Shown: one piece after another, positions 12,191 to 23,815 of the stretch
Layout: each line of letters opens with the position of its first letter
Position numbering within the stretch: the stretch's first letter is position 1
From: Sinohyriopsis cumingii
Lineage: Eukaryota > Mollusca > Bivalvia > Unionida > Unionidae
Assembly: GCA_028554795.2 (NCBI GenBank)
Contig: CM068824.1
Coordinates: 163,054,130-163,118,129, forward strand
Length of the DNA: 64,000 bases
Direction of reading: 5' to 3'
Program-made: the position numbers and the translations under genes
The notes under the pieces: model-generated
Told to the model about the DNA's origin: nothing
The model's input: the letters and a program-made list of their open reading frames with translations, nothing else
Databases searched by the model: none

Positions 12191-12847
12191 GAGGAGGGAC
12201 CTGCTGTTGCAGTACAGGAGGTCTCTCCTCCACAACAGCCCGCAGATTCTCCACCTTCATATCTAGCTTATCTTAAATGATCAGTTTTCCAGGACCAGTT
12301 TTTGAGCAAACTGCATATTCCAGACTAGAAGACAATTTGTTTCCAGGATTTATGATGTAAAGTGGAGAATCTTCTATGATTACTAGAATAGGAAATACAT
12401 TGATTCAAGCTGTGCCCTCCTTGAGCCTAGTTGCAGATTTCTCCTTTTTTTAAAAATGATAATGCTCAGTGTCCACTATTAAGGGCTATGGGACAGCCCT
12501 TTAAAATACTCTTAAGTTCTCTAGGAATTCTATTGTTGGGTCAGATACATGTATTCAGCTTTCTGTTTTATGATATTTTGAACTTCAGCTCTCACTCGCT
12601 AGTGCCTGCTTGGAATCTTTTGTGTTTTTTGGGTGTTGTCACACCCCCTTATGAACCTTTGCATTAAGCTTTCTTTATCAGCCTTTCATTTCAGCTCTTC
12701 TTAGTATCATCTTTGTACCTTGTCAATGGAAAAGGATTGTTTATGGTTCACTGTAGTAATGATTTGGCTTCTTTCTTTGCCAATCTTGATTTCAGACTAA
12801 AAATGAGCTACCTTCAATAGCTACATTTCTTATCAAGATTCTGGGAT

Positions 12848-13121
12848 TGCAAGTGGCCTAGTCATCTAAGGTATTTGCCTTTACAAATAATAAACAACTT
12901 GTTTCTGTCTGCAAGTGGCCTAGTGGTCTAAGGTATTTGCCTTTACAAATAATAAACAACTTGTCTCTGTCTGCATGTTTTCAGATCTTGGCTGACCAAT
13001 ACGGCAATGCCAAAAAGCTTACCATTAGCATCCCATGAGTCAGTATTTCTTCCAGGGGTCTTCTTAGGTTCTTCTTCCACCAAAATGTATTAGCCACCAT
13101 GTTGAACCCTACAAAACCAAA
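12848..13121 (+). repeat. Degenerate tRNA-derived SINE (family 1) with duplicated head
   Basis: The tRNA-like A box TGGCCTAGTGGTCTAAGG occurs twice in a 62-bp tandem duplication (12848-12909, 12910-12971). It is followed by a diverged body with AAGCTTACCATTAGCATCCC, TTCTTCTTCCACCAAAATG and the end GAACCCTACAAAACC, matching family-1 SINEs at 19664, 26901 and 44031. Confidence 0.7.
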
Positions 13122-14551
13122 CCTGTCAAGATCCCCATCTCAGTTGTATCTGTGCTGGAGACAATCAAGATAGGTTCCTTAGCCTACTTTGGGCCCTATG
13201 ATTTTATTTAGCTACTTCTAAAAGTAGTCCTACATGTAAGACCTTGACACTTATATTTATGTTTTGGGCATCAGGATCTTACTGCCTAACTAACAGCGCT
13301 GTGTAGTGTGTTTTGATGTTGACTAACATCGTAACGAAAGTAAAATTTTCAGGAATATCTCACACAACTGGCAACTAAAAAAATGGTGCTTTTCTACAAA
13401 GTAAAGTCATAATGTTTTAGTCAGACTTTACTTACTCTAATGTCTTTTCTCTAATAAATTCAAATTCTCACAAAAGAAATGGACTTGTTTTCAAGTTTCA
13501 TTGGCCTGCATTTCAGTTGACTGGAAATGCAGAAATAGGGTTAAGTTGAAATATGATTCTTTACTGAAATGAATAAAAAATATATTATGCTTATTGGAAC
13601 TGTAAAGCAACATTTCGCTTCATTCAGGAAACATATCTGCCACATGAACCTACTTAAACCTACTTCAGCATACCTCGACTACCATTGCATTGCACCAAAT
13701 TCAAATGCATGTCAACGAAACCTGAAAATGCATCCATTTGCTAGTGTCATATTTTCATTCTGCCAGGATAAAGACATCACTCTAAGTATATTAATTACAC
13801 ATAAATTAGTGGAAGAGTGTCGATATATGCTGCCAAATGTGTGAGATATTCCTGAAACTTTGACTACTCGTTCCGATGGTGTCACATAACTTTTTTTCTA
13901 TTTTACATTTTATTTTAGGTGCATTTTAGAGAAAGTAATTTTTGTCTTGGGCAGAATAGTGATAGTACAACAACTGACAAAAACTTTTGCCAGCTTACAA
14001 TATTGAACACTCCAACCATAATGGTAAATGCAGTAGTTTCATAAACCAGATTTGTTGAGACCATCAGGTTCCCTCATAACTGGTAAATTCACTGATAGCA
14101 GGTAATGTATTACTGCTATTAAAATTTAGTTTTCTGAGGAAGGGAAGCTAATTGTAGAAGTGTTATACTTACCTGCCACTATTGCAAAAATTCCCTCTTC
14201 CTACCACATTATGGTGTCCTGTAATCTAGGTCAAGGTGAAAAGAGGTGTTCCATGTTGGCTGTGACTAAGTAGTTAGATAGAGATGATGTTTTTTTTCTT
14301 CTGGCCCTCTGATACTAATTGGAGGAGTGGATAATTAGCCTGGACTTGAGTCCCCAAAATGGAAAAGCAATGCAGCAATAGCAGATGAGTATTACATAAT
14401 GAAAATTTGTATTACCCCCACCCCCCACCCCCACCAAGACATTACTACATTTGTATTTTGCTTCCATTTTCTTTAATCATTTTTTTTCAGAGTTATAAAT
14501 TTTCATAGCCAAGAGACATTTTTCCTTGCAATATTATAATTTTTGTTGTAG
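13122..14551. other. Non-coding stretch upstream of the first clear motor exon
   Basis: No exon for the kinesin switch II region was found here although one is expected before 14552. A C-rich low-complexity run (CCCCCACCCCCCACCCCCAC) lies at about 14415-14436. Confidence 0.5.
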
Positions 14552-14663
14552 TGCTCTAGCAGACCTTTCACTGGGCAAGAAGAAGGTGTTAGTTCCCTAC
14601 AGAGACTCTGTCCTTACCAAACTTCTTCAGTCAGCCCTAGGAGGCAATAGCAGAACCATCATG
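14552..14663 (+). CDS. Kinesin motor exon: end of switch II helix cluster, VPYRDS motif
   Basis: The acceptor TTTTTGTTGTAG lies just upstream and the donor is ATG|GTAAGG. The first base completes a split codon (likely Ser), followed by [26 protein letters not shown] and [11 protein letters not shown]. HVPYRDSKLTxLLQxxLGGNSxTxM is a hallmark of kinesin motors, in the tubulin-binding L12/alpha5 region. The exon ends in phase 0, which fits the next exon starting [11 protein letters not shown]. It is an internal exon, and the preceding motor exons were not recognised in the window. Confidence 0.95.
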
Positions 14664-15192
14664 GTAAGGCCATATACAACACTGTACATTCCTGCATCAA
14701 AATTATTCAGTATGAACACCCAGAAAGGGGTCAGTCTTAACCTTTTAGCTTTACAGACATATGGTGCACAGTAGGACAAAATTTTGTCCAGCTGAGTGGG
14801 TCATTTAGACATTATATAAACAGGTATTGGCATAATTTAACATCCTTATATGTAACTCAGGTACTTTTCACCTAGTCTGCAAAAATAGTTCACAACTTGC
14901 ACAAATATATTTATGCAAATAAAAGTAATTTTGTTTTTCAGAGAGAAAAATGCAGATTTAAATTAGCTATGTTAATTAGTTGGCATGGAATTTCAGATCT
15001 GAATGGTCTCTCAGTTAATCAACAGTCTCAGGTTGGATTTTTTTATAGATTTACTGGTTATAGACCAGAAGAGCTTATGAGATCGTCTGTCATTCATCCA
15101 CTCATTTGCACAAATCTGTTACTGTTGCTCCTCCTGAACTATTTGGAGGATTACCATAAAACTTTATACATACATTCATCCCACGGTCTGGT

Positions 15193-16440
15193 TGGTCCTA
15201 GATGAAAATGGTGCTGCTTGGACATGCAGTATGGTCTTCTTGAAATTCTTGTTATTGCTACTCCTCCTGAATGGATGGTAAAATCAACAAAGGTTTTTCA
15301 CTGAAAGATTTCTTTTAGTTTCTCCTAAATGAAAATGATGTCAATCTGAGGTCCTGGTGATTATGGTTGCCATGGCACCTAGCTTACAAATCTTGTTATC
15401 ACTACTCCTTTTGAATGGAACATAAGAATTTCACCAAAAGACTCCTTATGATGTCTAGTCGGTTCCAAATGAAAATGGTGCATATCTGATATCCAATATG
15501 GCCAGCACAGCAGCCATCCTGAAAATCTTGTTCTGGCTACTCCTCCTGAATAGAGGGTCATATAGGGCTTCACTGAAAGACTCCTTATGTCTAGATGGTC
15601 ATATGGGGCTTCACTGAAAGACTCCTAGATAGTCATATGGGGCTTCACTGAAAGACTCCTTATGATGTCTAGATGGTCCTAAATGAAAATATTGCTGATC
15701 TGAGATCCAGTATAGCTACCACAGCAGCCATCTTGAAAATTGTGTTAATGCTATTCTTCCAGATCAAAATCATATTGACATATTGGTGTTTTCATCAAAA
15801 GACTTTATATCGTGTAAAGTTGGTCCTGAATTAAAATGGTGCCTCTAGCACATCTAGTATGGCCATCTTGAGACTCTTGTTATTGCTGCTTCTCCTAAAT
15901 AGATGTTTGTATCAGCATGGTGTTTTTACTAAAAGACTTCTTGTGATATTTGGTTTGTCCTAAATGAAAATAGTGCCACTAGTACATCCAATCTTGTTAT
16001 CACTACTTTTGAATGAATGGTCATATCAGCATGGTGTTTACTCTAAAAGAAATTATTTTGATGTGTAGTTGGTTGTAATTGAAAATGGTGCTAATCAGGG
16101 CAATGGAGAGTGATCATGGGCTCCGGGGTAAGAAACACCCGAGGCTCTTCTAGTTCTTGTTCAAACAAAAACTTTCTTTTATATATCCTCAGTTGCCACC
16201 CCAACCCATCTTGTCAGCTATGGTGCTAATCTAAACTCCAATATGGGTACCAAAATGGCCATCTAAAATATAATGCTACTCCAACTGAACAAAAGTCATA
16301 TTGACATGGGGTTTCAACATAAGACTTCTTATGATATCTAGTTGTCCTAAATGAAAATGGTGTCAATTTAGAATCCAATATGCCAAACACAGCAAGCTGT
16401 TTTAAAATCTTATCATTGAGGAATAGAAACTGACTAATCT
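15193..16440 (+). repeat. Degenerate tandem repeat, about 130-150-bp unit, about 8-9 copies
   Basis: The recurring phrases are GGTCCTAAATGAAAATGGTG, ATCTGAGATCCAATATGGCC, CAGCAGCCATCTTGAAAATC, TTGTTATTGCTACTCCTCCT and CACTGAAAGACTCCTTATGA. Copies start near 15195, 15327, 15464, 15667, 15821, 15955, 16075, 16218 and 16343 and are heavily diverged. It lies in the intron after the exon at 14552. Confidence 0.75.
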
Positions 16441-16802
16441 TGAACTCATGAGAATCTTTTCATCTAGAAGAGAATCAGTTTTTTTTCTTCTCACTTTTGG
16501 ACTTATTTTCATATACACTGCCATTTTAGTATGAACCAAAACCAAATTTGTTTTCCCATCATGCAGTGTTGTCTTACTTACAGGAACATTCCTGTTGCAG
16601 CATCTCAAAACTATTGTAATGTAGAATACTGAATGCTGTGTTTTTATGGGCTCTTTACAAATTGAGATGATCCTACTTGAACATGCTCTTTAGGTTGAGA
16701 TATGTTATTAATGCTGAGGTTAAGAGACATTCTACTAATTTAAATGATTTGAAAGCACAACATCAAGAAAACTGTTTGTTATCTTTAGTTTCTTTGGTTA
16801 TG

Positions 16803-17130
16803 TTTTTGTTTTTGGTTTTGTTTTTTTTACTCTCAGACTAATTATCCAGTTTTTGTTTTGTTTTTGTTTTTTTTATACTCTCAGACTAATTATCTAGTTT
16901 TTGTTTAAGTTTTTTTTATACTCTCAGACTAATTATCTAGTTTTTTTTTATACTCTCAGACTAATTATCTTGTTTTTGTTTTTGTTTATTTAATACTCTC
17001 AGACTAATTATCTATTTTTTTGTATTTTTTTATACTCTCAGACTAATTATCTAGTTTTTTTTTTAATACTCTCAGACTAATTATCTAGTTTTTTTATTGT
17101 TTTTTTATACTCTTAGACTAATTCTCTAGG
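16803..17130 (+). repeat. Minisatellite, about 40-bp unit, 8 copies
   Basis: Each unit has ACTCTCAGACTAATTATCTA followed by a T-rich stretch of variable length (GTTTTTGTTTT...). Length changes lie only in the T tract. Confidence 0.9.
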
Positions 17131-17769
17131 TTTTGTTTTAATTATTATTAGCCTGAAGTTGGCAGTGGATATGGAAGTGTATTCCGTCTGCCCATTCATT
17201 AAATTGTCTGTCATATTTCCATTCACTTATGTATGAGACTGTCCATTATTCCATCAATTTATCCATCCAAACATCATGCTTGCTTTTCAGGTGCATAATA
17301 TACAAAACATTTCAGTTTATGAATCCATGGTACACTTGATAAAATTAGTGACCAAACATTGCCTTTTCAGTCTCACCATCCACTATCACAAACATAATGA
17401 ATACTTAAGGCTTTTATGACGATGGTTTTATGTGTTAGTGGCTTAGACAAGAAAACCAACAAAGGGTAAATAGCTTCTACTTGAAGTGTCTTTGGTCAAG
17501 ACTTAATATTTTTTTTATTGCCATGGTAACAATTTACAAAATTGCACATTTAATTGTTACTAGTGATTATACAAATGATGTTTCATATATAGTATGCAAC
17601 ACAGCATATATGTTAAACTTGTATAGAAGGTGCCTGATGTTATAATGAATTTATCAACTTTTATTTTTTTTATGTTACCATGGAAACCAGCTGCAAATTG
17701 GCTGAATTCTTTAGTTTGCTGAGCAAAACAAAAGGCTTCTTGAAATATGTTTAAGGGACTTACTAAGTA

Positions 17770-17962
17770 TATGTGCTTAGAAGGCAAGTCCAACTGCAAA
17801 CTGCACAGACACAGACCTGCAATGCCAGCAGATCAGGATGTATGCAGTTTTGTTTAGGATTAATCAGTAGAACAAACCCTGATATGTCAGCACATTATGT
17901 GAGGGCAGGTCAGGGTCTTTGTTGTTTGAAGTTGTACTCCAATTGTAAGTGAGTATATTTGG
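17770..17962 (-). repeat. Palindromic hairpin element, copy 1 (reversed)
   Basis: It contains AAGTCCAACTGCAAACTGCA, ATGCCAGCAGATCAGGATG and GTCAGCACATTATGTGAGGG. The centre reads ATTAATCAGTAGAACAAA, the reverse complement of the centre in the other copies, so this copy is inverted. Confidence 0.7.
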
Positions 17963-18369
17963 TAGTCGTTGTATCAAAACAGTGACTTAGAGGTGCCTTT
18001 TGCATTTAAGAATAGTTTTATCTTAATATTTTTGACATTACAATGGAAAAAAAAGTTTAAAATATGCCCATTTTGATTGCTTTAGAGCATAATGAAAAAA
18101 ATAGTAGAAAAATGTTTCCGAAACTTGATACATATATCAAACTAGTGGCCTAAAATTGCCTTCTGATTATAATTTTTGATGTTAATATTTTTTACGTTTC
18201 TAAGGAAACAAGTTTCAGACTGACCAAGCTGTCATTCATTTCTGCTTCAGTGACAATATATACAACAACAAAAAAAATTCACATCATCTTACAAATACGT
18301 GGCAGGGTGTAGGGTATTAATAGATAATTTCTCTGTGTAATGTTAAGACCTGCATATTGTAAGATACTA

Positions 18370-18545
18370 ATTGAGGCAGGATACACTCTGTCTGAGTGGA
18401 TAGTGTCCAGGTTAAGATAGTATAATGGATTGACTACAGTGGTGTGTCCCTGGGCAAGGCACTAAACTTGAATCAACTTGACACTTGATGGCCTACTTGC
18501 ATTGCCATGCAGTGAAACACCAAAGCAAGCAAAACCAACCAAAGC
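18370..18545 (+). repeat. SINE-like fragment
   Basis: It contains GTGTGTCCCTGGGCAAGGCA, a motif common in the 3' part of many animal SINEs and LINEs (TTGxGCAAGGCACTTAA). It ends in an A-rich AAGCAAGCAAAACCAACCAA. No clear target duplication was found. Confidence 0.45.
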
Positions 18546-19597
18546 TTTCTTTCCTGTAAAACTGGATATTGATTTAAGACTAAAATCATAATAGTGAATT
18601 ATGTTTCAATAAGTGAAAAGCTTTTTTAAAAAGCTTCTATGCTTTTGGTTGTGATTTACCTGACTTAATGATTATTGATAATAGACAAGTTTGTATGGCT
18701 GTTTATTTACCCATGTGAAAAATGTTAAGCCCAGGCATTACTCCCAGCGCATGTAAATAATTAAGCACAAGCCAATTAGTTTATTACTTGAAGCTGACAG
18801 CCAGCAAGCAAATAAAGGTGTAAGTTATAAATAAAAAATGTCAGCCTATACCTTATCTGGGCACTATAGTAGTCTGTCTTAAATTATATTCAAGTCAACA
18901 CAGTGAGAAAGTTGCAGAAATATGCCAAGAAAACTAAGTGCCTACCAAAATGCTAGAAGGTACCCAAAATATATGAAATAACCTCAGTATCATCCATTTC
19001 AAAAGTTTTTTTAAATCATATTTCTCTGGTGGTAATCCTGTTGTTAACAATAAACCCCTTCTCAACCGTTTATCCAAAAACTATGGCAAAATTTTGATTT
19101 AGAAAGCTTTATCCATTGACAAGCCTACTCAACAATTTTTATCACATCTTCAGGACGGGCCCATTGCTTTACATGTAAATTTTATATCTAATATCCTGTG
19201 TCATCAAGGATTCACTGACATTTTAAACAAAAATCTGCAACAGAGAAGCATGTCTTCCTGCTTTTCTCTATTGTACATTTCAGACTTCAAGGATGTAGCT
19301 ATTGCACACCCTTCCTTCCTGCAGTTACAAGTCCTGGCTTCCCATTGAGACTTTAACCTTTGACCTCAGCAAGGGTTAGAACCCTGGCTTAACAGATAGT
19401 CTCAGCTTTCTCCCATCCTGGATCCACCACTGTATTCTCACCAAGATCCCTCTAACTGCACTCCCTTCTCCCCATTCCCCTCTGACAAATGGATCAACAT
19501 GTTTGGACCAGTATAAAAAAAATTGGCAAACTAGACCAATGATATCTATGTTACTGAAGTCTCTTGGTGAAACAATAGGTTATGCAGTGGATAACAA

Positions 19598-20105
19598 ATG
19601 TTGTTGTTGTTGTCATTCTTTTGAGTTAGCCCCATTTTTCAGTGCAAGATAGGCTATACATAGGATTCCCAAGTGGCCGAGTGGTCTAAAGTGCTCACCA
19701 TTACAGATCACTGCCATCTCACTTCTTCTGTGTGGGTTCGAGTCTTGGATCGGCCAGAGTGGGTATGTGAGAAAGCTTGCCAGTAGCTTCTCATGGGTCG
19801 GTGGTTCTTTCTGGGGTTTTCCCGGGTTCTTCCTCCACCATTTATACTGGCTGCTATATATAGCCTATCTTGTGCAGAAAAATGTCATTAAACCCTACAA
19901 CAAGAACAACAACAACAATAGGCTATACATAGTGACCAGAATATTGGAGGAAGAACCCAGGAAAGTTCCAGTAAGAACCACTTACCCACTAGAAGCAAGT
20001 GACAAGATTTCTCACATACCCACACTTGAATCCACATGGACAGGGGTGAAATGACAATGATTGATAAAGGTGAATACTTTGGACCACTCAGCCACCTGGG
20101 GCATC
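19598..20105 (-). repeat. Family-1 SINE, minus orientation, split by a second SINE
   Basis: A reverse-complement copy starts with (TTG)n at 19598, then AGTGCAAGATAGGCTATACA. It is interrupted at 19664-19917 by a + strand copy, then resumes AATAGGCTATACATAGTGAC to the tRNA-like head near 20100 (TTTGGACCACTCAGCCACCT). The interruption is flanked by a duplication of ATAGGCTATACATAG. Confidence 0.8.
19664..19917 (+). mobile_element. Family-1 SINE, plus orientation, inserted into another SINE
   Basis: The tRNA-like head has A box TGGCCGAGTGGTCTAAAG and B box GGGTTCGAGTC. The body has GTATGTGAGAAAGCTTGCCA and CTTCCTCCACC, and the tail is ATTAAACCCTACAACAAG then (AAC)n. The 15-bp target duplication ATAGGCTATACATAG lies at 19649-19663 and 19918-19932, inside the reversed SINE copy. 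Pol III transcription from the internal A and B boxes would be expected of an active copy. Confidence 0.85.
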
Positions 20106-20699
20106 AAATAATAATGTATCCAGATACACAGGACATGGTCATACAATTGAAATATCATTTGAAGAACAATGAAGCAAGTATTTCAAGCCAGAGCCAAAAG
20201 TTACACAAAAAAACTATTACAAGACAACATTTGACCTTCCTGTATCTGGCACATATGGTGATATATATTTTTATATAAACAAGTTTATGGCTAGATCTGC
20301 CTAATACTTGGGATTATATATGGTTTCAGATGGTACTTGTTATTTTGATCTTTGCTCCTATCCAAGGATTTTACCTTCATTGGTATGTCAAATAGGATAG
20401 GTGCCAATAGGTAATATTTGTACAGATATTATATTGTAAATTTTGTTTCCAAGTACTACAGTACATTTATTATCATGTTGTTTTTTGAAGGTCATACAAG
20501 ACATTGATATTTGTACCTCTGATTCTTGCATTCTCATTTGCTAGATTTCTCCATGACTTTATGTGCATTGTGTTTTACCTTCAGAAAATAAAGTATTATA
20601 TTATTCAATAGTGAAAGCATAACTCCCTAGCAAAGAATATTATTCGACATTATTGATCGTACATTTTTCAAAATTGAGTTCATTATCAGGTCAAAAAGT

Positions 20700-20882
20700 A
20701 AATTAATATCTCATTATAATGCAGTCTGTGGGAGCCATAGAGTATACTGCCTTATAGTGTGATTACCTTATAATGAAGTACATAAATCCTATAATTTCCC
20801 TACAGCTTAATGTAACTGGATCCATGACTGTACTTAGCAGAAACTGTGTTATAATAAGAGGCCCTACTGTGGGGGAATACTG
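20700..20882. repeat. Probable decayed MITE related to 37535
   Basis: CTCATTATAATGCAGTCTGT, CCTTATAATGAAGTACATAA and the end GTTATAATAAGAGGCCCTAC then TGT resemble ends of pogo/mariner-type MITEs of the 'ACAGTAGACCC...TATAATG' kind. The left terminus is not clear. Confidence 0.35.
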
Positions 20883-21094
20883 CATCTATGTATGATGTTT
20901 AATGGCATATCAACACAAAATTGGCCATATAGTGCCAATTAAAAGTTCAGCTGTATAAAAGATAACGAGTAAAGTTACAACAATTCTTTTATTTAAAATG
21001 AGAGAGAAAGGTAACAAAATGTATAAAATGTGAAGAATTGTTTTATTTTATGCAAGATTTATTAAGTATCACTAGTAAATAACTATTTAATACT

Positions 21095-21660
21095 GATCTA
21101 TCTTTCTGTCCACCTACCTAATTATCAATCTGTCTGTCTACCTACCTAATGATCAGTCTACCTACCTACCTAATGATCATTCTGTCTGCATACCTAATGA
21201 TCTATCTCTCTACTTACCTAATCATACATCTACTTATCTTTCTCTCTACCAACTTTGTCATCTGTCTGTCTACCTACCTAATGATCAATCAGTCTGTCTA
21301 CATACCTAATGATCTATCTCTCTACTTACCTAATCATATATCTACTTATCTTTCTATCTCTCTACCAACTTTATCATTTGTCTTTCTACCTACCTAATTA
21401 TCAATCTGTCTGTCTAGCTACCTTATCATGTGTCTGTCTACCTACTTAATGATGTATCTTTCTAACTACCTGATGATTTATCTGTCAACCTACACTACCT
21501 AATTATTTTTATTTGTCTGTCTACCAACCTAAAAATCTTTCTGTCTCTTTACCTACCATATGATCTGTCTGTCTACCTACCTAATGATTTATCTATCTAG
21601 CTAATGATCTGCATGCCTACCTAATGGTCTATCTATCTGTCTGTCTGTCTACCTACCAAT
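21095..21660 (+). repeat. Degenerate TCTG/CTAC tetranucleotide-rich satellite
   Basis: About 565 bp built from TCTGTCTACCTACCTAATGA-like phrases with CTAT, CTAC and TCTG variants. Larger units (about 110 bp) repeat at about 21181 and 21301, both with TACCTAATGATCTATCTCTC. Confidence 0.85.
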
Positions 21661-21923
21661 CATGTGTTCCTATTTGTTTTCTTTTCATTCATCAACTCAG
21701 TAATCAATCCTCCCATCATCTGATCTATTTATCTGTTAATTTATGTAAAAGAAAAGATTCTAAGAATTTGGTCAGATGGACAAGCAAAGAAGCTGATCCA
21801 AAGCTGGTCTGTCTATAGATGTTACCTTTCTTAATTTACTTATTTTGCAGCACTGACTGCTAGTACTTAGAACTTCACAACATCTTACAAATCCTGATTG
21901 CTGATTGAGCACCTTTTGACCGA

Positions 21924-22086
21924 GCATGCAGCCTTTCACTAGAATAGAATTCAAGCATGCAACCTTTCAGTGGACTAAAATTGAAGCATGCAGCCTTTCA
22001 CTGGACTAGAATTCAAGCATGCAACCTTTCACTGGACTAGAATTCAAACACACAACCTTTCACTGGACTAGAATTCAAGCATGCAC
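21924..22086 (+). repeat. Minisatellite, 31-bp unit, about 5 copies
   Basis: The unit is GCATGCAACCTTTCACTGGA then CTAGAATTCAA. Starts at 21924 and 21955 confirm the 31-bp period. Confidence 0.9.
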
Positions 22087-22169
22087 CAACTCTATGCAAA
22101 GGATGCACATAAACATGCAATGAAAACAGGATTGGTCACTATCTACATTCTGTAAAAAGGTGGCAGTAA

Positions 22170-22276
22170 TTGGCACTTCTGATTTATCACGTAATTGGCA
22201 CTTCATATTTATCACGTATTTGGCACTTCAAATTTTTCATGTATTTGCCACTTCAAATTTATCACGTATTTGGCAA
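22170..22276 (+). repeat. Minisatellite, about 29-bp unit, about 3.6 copies
   Basis: The unit is TTGGCACTTCAAATTTATCA then CGTATTTGG. Confidence 0.85.
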
Positions 22277-23074
22277 GACACCCAGGGAATGCCAAGATAC
22301 ATCACTTAACACATCTTACTCCAGAAGTTTGAACCACAGACAAATGTCAGAAAGCTAATTGTCAACATCAGAATTAATGAGGGACAAGAGAGTGGTACAC
22401 AGACCATGTCTGCAGAACTTTAAAAATTTAAGGATGCTTTGGCAACAAGCATTTGCTAATTAATGGCTGGTTAATTATTCTTTGACACTTTCATTTGATG
22501 AATGCAATAACTTGGACATGCTAAATTCATTTATCTCCAAAAACTTTGATTTTATTCCTAACTAGAAGACTTCTAGTTCTGTACAGGGACTGACTAGATG
22601 TACTGGGTGGACAAGACTGCATTATCTTACACTCTGGATTGGAGCACTTTTTTACAAGTTTGCAATCGTGACATAGAACATAAGTGGTAAATCTTTCCAA
22701 TTTCTCACCCATGCAACAAAGAAATCTAGCTGTTTTGCTAACCTTACTTTTCGTATCTCAGTCTAGTATTCTCAGACCAGTCATTTCAGTCAAGGTGTCC
22801 ACACACTCAGAACTATTTTAAATAAAAGAAACCCTTGTCTTCTGCTGTGCCTGATGTAGTTGTTCTAAAATCAAACAACAACAACAACAACAAATATATA
22901 ACAAAACATAGTAACTTAAGGTAAATCCATCTTTGAGAACACACCATACAAAAATATTTTGAGAATGACAAAGACACAAACGCATACGTTGTCAAACTTT
23001 TTGGTATTATGTTAGTTTGTTCAACACAGCAAGGTCTGTTTTATTCTGTGTGCAGGCCTAGATCAATACATTTT

Positions 23075-23176
23075 AAGGTCAGCATCATTAAATGTAGCTA
23101 AAGCTACGTAACTGGTTTTAAATACTTTGTGTGAAACAAATTATATACTGTTAGCTACATTTAATGACGCTGACCT
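23075..23176. repeat. Short inverted-repeat element
   Basis: AAGGTCAGCATCATTAAATG to TAGCTAA (23075-23101) pairs with TTAGCTACATTTAATGACGC to TGACCT (23151-23176) with one mismatch. The spacer is about 50 bp. Confidence 0.8.
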
Positions 23177-23665
23177 GAAAAATGACTGCTACATATTGGA
23201 TAAAATTCTCAATCCTGTGTGAAATGAACTATGACAGAAAACACTGATCCATGCATATAGACTATAGACCTATACACTTCATAGCCTCCCAACTCTCTTA
23301 ACAACTATAGAAAACTTAGTAACAGCCAGAAATGTGTTCTGTCAAACATGCTTTATTCTAATTTTGTTAAGCATCTCCATTGTGACCCAGTTGAATCAAA
23401 AATATACCTACAATATTTAATGACAAATGATGCACTTACCAGCCAGAAGGAATCATTTATCCATCAATACATTAATCCATAAGCAAATTTCATGGCAGCA
23501 CTTGCCATATTTCCAAGACAGAAAAATAAATTTTCAAAGAATCATTGATCTGAGCTTGAAAGTTTAACACATGGTTATCCGCTAAGGTCTGTATTTGTGC
23601 GTGAACTATATTGCACACGTGAGAAGTTCTTTACTACTTTAAAGGAAATTATTGGGTGAGAAAAA

Positions 23666-23815
23666 AATCTACGTTGGGGTTTGGACCGAGACAAGAAAAT
23701 CCCAGTTGCGGGTTTACATTATATGTCTCCCCCCTCAGCAAGCCTCATGGGGAGACAAATAATGTAACCCCTTGACTGGGATTTCCTTGTCTTGGTCCAA
23801 ACCCCAACATAGATT
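23666..23815. repeat. Long hairpin, arms about 66 bp
   Basis: The left arm AATCTACGTTGGGGTTTGGA to GTCTCCCC (about 23731) pairs almost fully with the right arm GGGGAGACAAATAATGTAAC to CCCCAACATAGATT (23749-23815), leaving a loop of under 20 nt. It is likely a foldback MITE. A diverged relative lies at 57440-57595. Confidence 0.85.

Noticed and set aside
13569..13844. 91-residue + frame as a missing kinesin motor exon
   Set aside because: It has none of the expected motifs (DLAGSE, NKSLxxLG) and does not end at a donor in phase 2 as needed for the exon at 14552.
21149..21397. Leu/Ile/Ser/Thr-rich 'membrane protein' frame
   Set aside because: It is translated tetranucleotide satellite.
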